Assembly: GCF_018449545.1 (NCBI RefSeq)
Contig: NZ_JAAVUR010000004.1
Location: 186,001 to 250,000, forward strand
From: Granulicella sp. dw_53
GTDB taxonomy: Bacteria > Acidobacteriota > Terriglobia > Terriglobales > Acidobacteriaceae
Direction: 5' to 3'
DNA length: 64,000 nt
Each line of letters starts with the position of its first letter. Positions within the stretch are counted from its first letter, which is position 1. Under the pieces are notes generated by a model. That model ran no database searches. It saw only the letters and a list, made by a program, of their open reading frames with translations, and was not told where the DNA came from. Below, in pieces: positions 9,677 to 16,569 of this stretch. A program made the translations under genes and the position numbers.

Positions 9677-10588
9677 CTAATCGAGCCTGCGAGCAATCTC
9701 GCGTCTCAAATCAAACTGCTTCGCCACATCCAAAAATGCCCGTGCCACCGGAGGCAACGGATCGCGGTCGGATGCAACCAGACCTACCGCGTGCGCAGCG
9801 TTCGGCTCCACAAGAGGAAGAACTCTCAACCCATTCATCTCACCCAAGAGCGGAAGAAACGAATGCGGAACAACCGTAGCCCAGTCTCCGAAACGAAGAT
9901 GGGACCAGAGCGTGATCAGAGAGTTTGTCTCGATGACCGCATGAACTTCGGTTCCAGCCTCACGAAAATGCATATCCAGGATGCGGCGATTCTGCATATC
10001 GGATGTCAGAAGGCACAAAGGATATGCGGCGGCCTCCGACCACGAAATGGTCTCGCGATTCTTCAGGTGCTCGCTCTCCCTTGCGAGAAGAACATATCGC
10101 TCGATGTAGAGCTGCAATCTGCGGACGCGCACAAGAGGTTCGTTGTCGAGATAGGTCACGCCAATGTCGAGACTGAAATCGTCCAGCCCTCTTTGAATTT
10201 CGATCGAGGTCAGCGCACGAATGATCATCGTCGTATGAGAGTGTAACTTCGCAAACGGGGTGGTAAGCAGCGAGATAATCGGCAGCGTCACAGGAATCGC
10301 TCCAATCTTGAGTTGCCCACCTAATCCGCTGCGCATCTCTGCGAGAGATTGTTGTAGCCCATCAAAATCCGTCATGACATGTTGCGCCCACTCCAGAACC
10401 TTTAACCCCTCCGAGGTGAGGCCTACATACCGCTGGCCACGTTCGACGAGCAGAGCCCCAAGACTCTCTTCCATCTGCTTGATTCCAGCGGAAAGTGTAG
10501 ATTGCGAGACATTGCAAGCAGTTGCGGCTCGGGCGAAGTGCCGCTCTCGTGCCAGTGCAGTCAAAAACTCGAGATGCCGAAGAATCAT
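9677..10588 (-). CDS. LysR-family transcriptional regulator
   Basis: A 303-residue LysR regulator of usual length. The N-terminal winged helix-turn-helix (about residues 1-60; HLEFLTALARERHFARAATA, CNVSQSTLSAGIKQMEESLG) is followed by a periplasmic-binding-protein-like effector domain. The gene lies directly upstream of formate dehydrogenase and cyanase on the same strand (128-base gap to the chosen fdh start), and it is divergent from the GAF protein gene with only 50 bases between the starts. By position it may control fdh-cynS, as CynR does for cyanase genes, or the divergent gene. The effector is unknown. The ATG at 10588 gives the normal family start. Confidence 0.9.
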   Translation of the reverse strand: MILRHLEFLTALARERHFARAATACNVSQSTLSAGIKQMEESLGALLVERGQRYVGLTSEGLKVLEWAQHVMTDFDGLQQSLAEMRSGLGGQLKIGAIPVTLPIISLLTTPFAKLHSHTTMIIRALTSIEIQRGLDDFSLDIGVTYLDNEPLVRVRRLQLYIERYVLLARESEHLKNRETISWSEAAAYPLCLLTSDMQNRRILDMHFREAGTEVHAVIETNSLITLWSHLRFGDWATVVPHSFLPLLGEMNGLRVLPLVEPNAAHAVGLVASDRDPLPPVARAFLDVAKQFDLRREIARRLD

Positions 10589-10613
10589 GCGATACCCATA
10601 TCGATTTAAATCA

Positions 10614-10619
10614 TATAAT
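10614..10619 (+). promoter_or_regulatory. Candidate -10 element for the GAF protein gene
   Basis: A perfect TATAAT stands 20 bases before the ATG at 10639 inside the 50-base lysR/GAF divergent gap. No good -35 hexamer is visible at the usual distance, so activator dependence is possible. The transcript leader would be about 13 bases. Confidence 0.4.
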
Positions 10620-10638
10620 TTCGCTACAGCAGGGAACT

Positions 10639-11142
10639 ATGACGAAGAACAGACATCCGGACCGAGCAGCAGTCCTTACCGAAATCCACGCCAAGGCATC
10701 TGATGCTTCTTCCCTATCAGTCCTCCAAGAGCAAATCGTCAAGATACTGGCGAACAGCCTTCCGCACTACTCCTGGACGGGTTTTTACATGCTCGACCCC
10801 GAGGACCCTGAAACTTTAGTCGTAGGTCCCTACGTCGGTAATCCGACGCCCCACGTCCGCATTCCGGTATCCCAGGGCATCTGCGGTGCCGCTGTTGCGA
10901 CGGGCGAGACGGTCATCGTCGACGATGTAGGCTTCGATCCGCGTTACCTCTCCTGTTCGATCGAGACCAAATCCGAAATTGTGGTCCCAATCCATGCGGG
11001 TGGAAAAATTATCGGAGAAATCGACATCGACAGCCACAATCTTGCAGCTTTCGCTGTTGCTGACCGTGACCTGCTGGAAGCAGTAGCCCGCATCGTCGGA
11101 GATTATGTCGAAAATCACCCAAGCGAGATCAACCAAAACTAA
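10639..11142 (+). CDS. GAF-domain protein, free methionine-(R)-sulfoxide reductase-like
   Basis: A 167-residue single GAF domain protein of the YebR/MsrC (fRMsr) type, a cytoplasmic enzyme that reduces free methionine-(R)-sulfoxide. Family landmarks are YSWTGFYML, VVGPYVGNP, VRIPVSQGICGAA and YLSCSIETKSEIVVPI; the last holds the Cys expected to attack the substrate and GICG a second one. The first of the family's three active-site cysteines, normally just before the RIP motif, seems to be absent (PTPHVRIP), so recycling may differ. The ATG at 10639 follows AGGG by a few bases. Two genes linked to methionine sulfoxide repair follow on the same strand, after 91 bases. Confidence 0.8.
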   Translation: MTKNRHPDRAAVLTEIHAKASDASSLSVLQEQIVKILANSLPHYSWTGFYMLDPEDPETLVVGPYVGNPTPHVRIPVSQGICGAAVATGETVIVDDVGFDPRYLSCSIETKSEIVVPIHAGGKIIGEIDIDSHNLAAFAVADRDLLEAVARIVGDYVENHPSEINQN

Positions 11143-11233
11143 AACTTCGCCAAATCCGTATCCTTTCCAGACGCTGGGAGTCTGATGTTTGAAGCCGCCG
11201 GGTCTCAGGTGGCTGCAGTTGCCGAAGGAGTTG

Positions 11234-12985
11234 GTGAGCATCATGCTTCTGCTTTTCCTCGCATATTTAGGCGGCGTCCTCACCATCCTGAGCCCGTGCA
11301 TTCTCCCGGTTCTCCCCTTTGTCTTCGCGCGCTCCGATCAACCCTTTCGCAAAAGTGGTCTGCCGCTTCTCATCGGAATGGTCGTCACCTTCGCACTCAT
11401 AGCCAGCCTCGCGACAGTAGGTGGAGGCTGGGCAGTCCGAGCGAATCAACTAGGCCGGATCGCGGCCTTGATTCTCTTTGGAATCTTCGGTTTGACGCTC
11501 CTCTTCTCCTCGCTCGCAGAGCGGCTCTCCCGTCCCATCGTGCAATTCGGCAATCGGCTTTCAAGCAACTCCGACTCTGGATCTCCCGTCCTGAACTCAT
11601 TCGTCCTGGGAATCGGTACTGGACTCCTTTGGGCGCCCTGTGCTGGGCCGATTCTGGGCCTCATCCTCACGGGCGCTGCGCTGGGCGGAGCGAGCACGCA
11701 CACAGCGCTGCTCCTTCTGGCATACGCCGCCGGGGCAGCCACTTCGCTCGCTGTGGCTCTATTTGCCGGAGGCCGCGTCTTCGCCGCTATGAAGCGTTCG
11801 CTTGGCGCTGAAGAATGGATTCGCCGTATCCTAGGAGTGGCCGTTCTGGCCGCTGTCGTCGCAGTAGCCTTTGGCCTGGATCGCGGAGTCCTTACCCGTC
11901 TATCGCTGACGAGTACAGGCGGCCTCGAACAGCGCCTGGTCGACCGTTTCCATCCTGCCAACGGCCCAAAGAGAGTCACGGCAAATCAGACGATCGATAT
12001 CTCAGATAACGCATCGGACTCAGTTCCTACCATGCTACCCAGCTTGTCTGGAGCGACCGCCTGGATCAACTCCCCTCCTCTGACCTCCCAGTCTCTTCGC
12101 GGGAAAGTCGTACTCGTCGACTTCTGGACCTACTCCTGCATTAACTGCATTCGGACGCTCCCATACATCAAGGCCTGGAATCAAAAGTACAAAGACAGTG
12201 GCCTGGTCATCATTGGCGTCCACACTCCGGAATTCCCGTTCGAGAAGGACGAGTCAAACGTCCGCAAAGCGGTTCACGACCTCGGCGTAACCTACCCGGT
12301 CGCGATGGATAACGATTACAACATCTGGCGAAGTTTCAACAACGAGTATTGGCCGGCGCATTACTTCATCGACGCGACGGGAAAGATCCGCTTTCACCAC
12401 TTCGGTGAAGGAAGTTACGACGAGTCGGAAAAATGGATTCGAGAGCTCCTGGAAGAGGCCAACCACAAACCTCTCCCCAACTCTGCCGCGAGCGTTGCGG
12501 CAAGTGGCGCGGAAACTGCGCCCGACATGGACGAGATCAAGTCGCCCGAAACCTATGTCGGTTATGAACGAGCAGAGAACTTCGCATCACCCGGCGGCCT
12601 AAATCATGATGCTCCGCAACTCTATCGCCTTCCCTCCTCGCTCACATTGAATCAATGGGCCTTCGCTGGTAAGTGGAACGACGGCAGCCAGATTGCAGAA
12701 TCGCTTACAACCGGTGCCAGCATCTCCTATCGCTTCCACGCGAGAGACCTTCATCTGGTTCTCGGACCGGCCAAAGCCGGCACTCCTATCCGTTTCCGCG
12801 TCACCATCGACGGCAAAGCACCCGGTTCAGACCACGGCGTCGATACCGATGCGGAGGGCTACGGCTTCATCACAGAAAACAGGCTTTATCAACTGATTAG
12901 ACAGCAAACCCATATCTCAGATCGAACCTTTCGCATCGAGTTTCTCGCACCGGGAGCCCAGGCCTATGCCTTTACGTTCGGTTAA
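11234..12985 (+). CDS. DipZ-like fusion: CcdA/DsbD membrane domain, TlpA-like thioredoxin domain, C-terminal beta domain
   Basis: A protein of about 583 residues that passes electrons from cytoplasmic thioredoxin across the membrane. The N-terminal six-helix CcdA/DsbD part carries the two membrane cysteines in LSPCILPVLPF and WAPCAGPILGL. A TlpA/AhpC-type thioredoxin domain follows (about residues 270-415) with the active site WTYSCINCIRTLPY, and then a C-terminal domain of about 160 residues similar to the carbohydrate-binding-like tail of mycobacterial DipZ (ETYVGYERAENFAS). AAGGAG at 11225-11230 serves a GTG at 11234; an ATG at 11243 is also possible. The msrB gene follows after 46 bases, which suggests that this protein feeds electrons to the exported MsrB. 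Confidence 0.88.
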   Translation: MSIMLLLFLAYLGGVLTILSPCILPVLPFVFARSDQPFRKSGLPLLIGMVVTFALIASLATVGGGWAVRANQLGRIAALILFGIFGLTLLFSSLAERLSRPIVQFGNRLSSNSDSGSPVLNSFVLGIGTGLLWAPCAGPILGLILTGAALGGASTHTALLLLAYAAGAATSLAVALFAGGRVFAAMKRSLGAEEWIRRILGVAVLAAVVAVAFGLDRGVLTRLSLTSTGGLEQRLVDRFHPANGPKRVTANQTIDISDNASDSVPTMLPSLSGATAWINSPPLTSQSLRGKVVLVDFWTYSCINCIRTLPYIKAWNQKYKDSGLVIIGVHTPEFPFEKDESNVRKAVHDLGVTYPVAMDNDYNIWRSFNNEYWPAHYFIDATGKIRFHHFGEGSYDESEKWIRELLEEANHKPLPNSAASVAASGAETAPDMDEIKSPETYVGYERAENFASPGGLNHDAPQLYRLPSSLTLNQWAFAGKWNDGSQIAESLTTGASISYRFHARDLHLVLGPAKAGTPIRFRVTIDGKAPGSDHGVDTDAEGYGFITENRLYQLIRQQTHISDRTFRIEFLAPGAQAYAFTFG

Positions 12986-13031
12986 ACGTTGGGAGCTAAA
13001 GAACGTCAAATCTATGGAAAGAGGTTCACTT

Positions 13032-13655
13032 ATGAGTGACTTCGCAAAGCAATCGAAAGAATCACCATCGGCGGACACCAAGCTTCAGACCCGTCGCATG
13101 TTTCTTGCAACCTCGGCGGCTACAATTGGCGCCCTCGCGATCTGGTCTCTCCGAAAGCCACTCATCGCCGCAGAGGCGAGCGGGAAGAGCTCTTCCCTTC
13201 CCGCGACAGTCACGATCGTTGATTTTGGGGCAAATGGAAAGTCGACGGGCAAAGTCACCGTGCCGACAGTCTCCAAGCCGGACGCCGAGTGGAAACATGA
13301 GCTATCCCCAATCTCCTACGAGGTAGCCCGTCACGAAGGCACCGAACGAGCCTACACCGGCAACTCATGGGATCTCCACGACCGCGGTCTATTCCGCTGC
13401 ATCTGCTGCGACACGGCACTCTTCAGTTCCGAGACGAAGTTCGACTCCGGCACCGGCTGGCCTAGCTTCTGGCAAGTGCTCGCCAAGGAAAACGTCGTAG
13501 AGAAAACCGACAGCACCTTAGGAATGGATCGGACAGAAGTCTCCTGCCGGCGATGCGCCGCTCACCTGGGACACGTCTTCGACGACGGCCCCCGCCCCAC
13601 CGGACTTCGCTACTGCATGAACTCGGCCTCAATGCGTTTCGCAAAGCTCGCTTAA
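13032..13655 (+). CDS. msrB: Tat-exported peptide-methionine (R)-S-oxide reductase MsrB
   Basis: MsrB repairs methionine-R-sulfoxide in proteins. The 207-residue product carries a twin-arginine signal (TRRMFLATSAATIGALAIW) and a spacer, then a full MsrB domain: the zinc pairs CICC and CRRC, GTGWPSFW, HLGHVFDDGP and the catalytic Cys in RYCMNSASMRF. The ATG at 13032 has AAAGAGG seven bases upstream; an earlier ATG at 13014 is less well placed. Cytoplasmic MsrB lacks such a signal, so this copy should work in the cell envelope. It follows the DipZ-like reductase gene closely. A convergent TonB receptor gene ends 69 bases beyond it. Confidence 0.93.
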   Translation: MSDFAKQSKESPSADTKLQTRRMFLATSAATIGALAIWSLRKPLIAAEASGKSSSLPATVTIVDFGANGKSTGKVTVPTVSKPDAEWKHELSPISYEVARHEGTERAYTGNSWDLHDRGLFRCICCDTALFSSETKFDSGTGWPSFWQVLAKENVVEKTDSTLGMDRTEVSCRRCAAHLGHVFDDGPRPTGLRYCMNSASMRFAKLA

Positions 13656-13723
13656 GCATTCGTCAATCGATAGAGAAGCCGCTTGCACTCTTAAGTTGAG
13701 AATCGTATCCAACATCGGAAGTA

Positions 13724-16171
13724 CTAGAAGTTCCAGGACACGGTCCCGCGGATGACGCGGGGCTCTCCCGGCTTCACGTAGAGACTGTCATAGGAACCGC
13801 TGTAGTAGCGCTCGTCAGAGATGTTGTTCGCATTGATCTGCCATTGCGCTGGTCCATGATGGTAGGTGAGAGACGCATCGACGATGCCATAGCCAGGCAG
13901 TTGGAACGTATTAGCCAGATCGCCAGCCTGATCCGTATAGTGCCGTCCTCCAATACCAAGAGCGAGACCCCGCACAACACCACGCGGAACCTCGTAGGTC
14001 GTCCACACATTGAAGATGTTCTTCGGTGCGTTGAGCGTAGGTGTACCGGCAGCAAGATTCGTATCGCGTGTGACCTCAGCGTTGATATAGGAGTACGCCG
14101 TGGTCACGTTCCAGCCAGCAAGCGGGTGCAGCACCGCCTCAAGCTCGACGCCTCTGCTGCGCTGCTCGCCCGTCACGCGGTAGAAGTTCGGGTGATCTGG
14201 ATCGGTGGTCGCGACATTCTTTCGATTGAGGTGGAAGAAAGCAAGCGTGGTCGTCACACGTCCTCCCCACAGCGACGACTTCGCTCCACCCTCCCACTGC
14301 TGCCCGCGCTCCGGCGCAATGTAGATGCCGGTCGTAGAACCGTCAAAGACCTGACCCGATTGCGGCATGAACGACTTACTAAAGCTCCCATAGACGGTAG
14401 TGGACGAAATGGCAAGCCAGGTAACACCGAGACGCGGAGTAAGGCCGGTTCCATTCTGATTAGGCGAGCCCTTGATCTCGTTCTTCGCAAGGTCCAGACG
14501 GCCTCCGGCTGTCACAGTGACATGCCGCGGCAGTCGGATGTGGTCCTGCAGGTAGATACCCGTGTACTGTGTCACAGTGTTGCTGCTGGTGTACAGAGAA
14601 AGCGGGCGCACCGGATTTGCGCCATAGACGGGAGCATAAAGATCCAGCGGCTCATACTGCGAGAGATCCGAGAAATCAATGGAGTAGCCGAGCGCCGAAG
14701 AAGGGTTGCGATAGAAATCCACGCCAAGCAAAGCGTTGTGCTCCATCCCTAGAAAGCTGCCATGACCCTCCATGCTGGTATCCACCTCGTGCGTCTGCCA
14801 TGGGCCATGCCAACTGAGAGGATAGCGGTACAGTGTGCGCTGGTCGGCATCAAGAAATCCCGGATAGTAAATCCTGTTCCAGTCCTGCTGGTACCACGCG
14901 AAGCGGCTGTTCTGACGTAGCGTAACGTTCTCGCTGAGCTTGTGGCGAAGCTGATACCCGAACTGCTGGTTTGCCTGGGCAAGCTGATTGGCATGGGCCT
15001 CAAGCTCCCCGTTGTACGTGTGAATCGAGAGCGGGCCATTGATGTTTGGGAGTGCGGTTCCCATGGCCGGCAGCGGCATTCCCTGACGGCCATTGTCCCG
15101 TTGGATGCGCCCGATCAGCGTCAGCGACGTCGACGATCTAGGCCGCCAGGTAAGCGACGGAGCGAAGTAGTAGCGATGACGATAGGCATAGTCCACAAAT
15201 GAATTTGACGAGTGATAGAGCGCGGAGAGGCGTCCGTAGACAGTGCGCGAGGAGTTGAGAGAACCGCCGACATCGATCGCAGGATCGACAAAGCCGAAGG
15301 AACCCGCCGTCAGTTGCACATGGGCAAAGTTATTTGGCACAGACTTGCGCGTAACGATGTTGATCAGCCCTCCAAGAACACTCTGGCCGTAGAGCGCTGA
15401 AGAGGGCCCCTTCAACACCTCCACCGACTCCAAACCCCAGGTCTCTTCCATCACGCCATTCCCACCGCGCAGACCGTCGATATACGTGTTGAACGAGGCA
15501 TCGAAGCCGCGGATGCGATAGTAGTCCCAGCCGTCGTAATACCCGCCTGCCATGACCCCGGCGACGTTCTTGAGCGCATCGTCAAGCTTCACGACGTTCT
15601 GCGAATCCATCAACTGGCGGTTGACGACGCTGATAGCCTGCGGCACCTCGTTCAACGGCAACTCGGTCTTCGTGCCCCCGCTGCTCTCCGTCGTAGCATA
15701 CTCATTTCCGGCCAAAACCGTGACCGTACTCCCGACATGGCCAACCCGCAGCACCGGGTTCAGCTCTGTTCCAGACGCCGTATTCTCGACCGTTACATCT
15801 TGGCTGAGGTTCCCGAAGTGCGGTGCCTCGACAAGCACACGGTACTCGCCGGCTGGAACCGAAAACGAGTAGGTCCCATCGGAGTCGGTCGTCACCGTCG
15901 TTTGAAAATCTCCACATGCCAGCGTGAGTTGCGCACGAGCGATGCGTGCGCCGGTAAGATCCGCCACAGAGCCGGAGAGCCTGCGGAGCGGAGCATCGGC
16001 CTGGCTGGTGCAGGCGACTGGCGCATCTTCCGTGGTTCCTGCCTCAGAGGAGGAGATGGTCTCCTCCTCCGCCGACGCGCGGCCATCCGCCACGAAGGGA
16101 AGGAGAAACATAAGCAAGCTGACACGAAGAATGCCAGCAAATAGCGTGGGACGGAACCAATGTGATTGCAT
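13724..16171 (-). CDS. TonB-dependent receptor, siderophore-receptor type
   Basis: An 815-residue outer membrane receptor. After the signal peptide (ILRVSLLMFLLPFVADGRASA) comes a carboxypeptidase-regulatory-like domain (LSGSVADLTGARIARAQL), then a plug of the siderophore-receptor subfamily (LNEVPQAISVVNRQLMD, LDDALKNVAGVMAG, RIRGFDASFNTYIDGLRG, LKGPSSALYG), and a barrel ending with Phe (VIRGTVSWNF). It is transcribed alone and diverges from the receptor at 16570. Palindromic elements at 16241-16288 lie 70 to 117 bases upstream. The ligand is probably an iron-siderophore or similar chelate; this is inferred from the plug type only. Confidence 0.9.
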   Translation of the reverse strand: MQSHWFRPTLFAGILRVSLLMFLLPFVADGRASAEEETISSSEAGTTEDAPVACTSQADAPLRRLSGSVADLTGARIARAQLTLACGDFQTTVTTDSDGTYSFSVPAGEYRVLVEAPHFGNLSQDVTVENTASGTELNPVLRVGHVGSTVTVLAGNEYATTESSGGTKTELPLNEVPQAISVVNRQLMDSQNVVKLDDALKNVAGVMAGGYYDGWDYYRIRGFDASFNTYIDGLRGGNGVMEETWGLESVEVLKGPSSALYGQSVLGGLINIVTRKSVPNNFAHVQLTAGSFGFVDPAIDVGGSLNSSRTVYGRLSALYHSSNSFVDYAYRHRYYFAPSLTWRPRSSTSLTLIGRIQRDNGRQGMPLPAMGTALPNINGPLSIHTYNGELEAHANQLAQANQQFGYQLRHKLSENVTLRQNSRFAWYQQDWNRIYYPGFLDADQRTLYRYPLSWHGPWQTHEVDTSMEGHGSFLGMEHNALLGVDFYRNPSSALGYSIDFSDLSQYEPLDLYAPVYGANPVRPLSLYTSSNTVTQYTGIYLQDHIRLPRHVTVTAGGRLDLAKNEIKGSPNQNGTGLTPRLGVTWLAISSTTVYGSFSKSFMPQSGQVFDGSTTGIYIAPERGQQWEGGAKSSLWGGRVTTTLAFFHLNRKNVATTDPDHPNFYRVTGEQRSRGVELEAVLHPLAGWNVTTAYSYINAEVTRDTNLAAGTPTLNAPKNIFNVWTTYEVPRGVVRGLALGIGGRHYTDQAGDLANTFQLPGYGIVDASLTYHHGPAQWQINANNISDERYYSGSYDSLYVKPGEPRVIRGTVSWNF

Positions 16172-16240
16172 CGAAAGCCTTCCATATCGTTCAAAATTCG
16201 CAGCGACAGCTATCTCCTGCTCTAGGATTCCGTCATCTGC

Positions 16241-16288
16241 GATATATAAGACTTGTATGGTCGTATATATATCGGACCAATCTAGTCC
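16241..16288. promoter_or_regulatory. Two adjacent palindromic operator candidates between divergent TonB receptor genes
   Basis: The first (16241-16273) is an 11-pair inverted repeat with one mismatch: GATATATAAGAC, seven bases TTGTATG, then GTCGTATATATATC. The second (16274-16288) is GGACCAATCTAGTCC. Both contain a GAC-N7-9-GTC core. The first matches the site at 7645 in front of another TonB unit. The spacing, position and recurrence suggest binding of a dimeric repressor. The sequence is not a Fur box. Confidence 0.5.
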
Positions 16289-16403
16289 GAGTCAAATTGA
16301 AGAAGCATCCATGCCGTATCGGCGCAAGAAATACCGCGCGAATTGCTCAAAACCCGTGTCAACTTTACGGTCTGGCTTGCAGGACAGCGAGAGACTTGAA
16401 CTA

Positions 16404-16424
16404 GGACCAATCTTGTCGTATTTT
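16404..16424. promoter_or_regulatory. Third operator-like site, overlapping a possible -35 element
   Basis: GGACCAATCTTGTCG at 16404-16418, followed by TATTTT, repeats the core of the site at 16274. Its TTGTCG could act as a -35 hexamer for rightward transcription, with a weak -10 (TAGAAA or ATAGAA) near 16437. Binding here would block the promoter of the receptor gene at 16570. Confidence 0.4.
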
Positions 16425-16441
16425 GAAAGTAGTTCATAGAA

Positions 16442-16569
16442 ACCTTTAAAGGTCCCTGCGGTTGTCTTTTGGCGAAGCTCCGCAATGGCCCCGAGATCGA
16501 CAACCAGGGCCGGCCATCCTCTCCGACCGGAGGAACGCCGGCCACAGCACCACGAAAGGTGGCTAGGCC
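16442..16569 (+). promoter_or_regulatory. Structured 5' leader with ribosome-binding-site hairpin, possible regulatory RNA
   Basis: Four paired elements can be read. ACCTTTAAAGGT (16442-16453) is self-complementary. CCCTG (16454-16458) and GTTGTC (16461-16466) pair with GACAAC (16499-16504) and CAGGG (16505-16509), giving 11 pairs and a 2-base bulge. GGCCGGC (16508-16514) pairs with GCCGGCC (16537-16543) around an inner CTCC/GGAG hairpin. CACC (16548-16551) pairs with GGTG (16558-16561), which is part of the ribosome binding site AAGGTGG before the TTG start at 16570. The second and third helices share two bases. It matches no riboswitch class that I can recall. Confidence 0.45.

Noticed and set aside
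16442..16569. A second cobalamin riboswitch before the receptor at 16570
   Set aside because: The B12-box words seen at 21361-21521 are missing; the helices differ in order and sequence.
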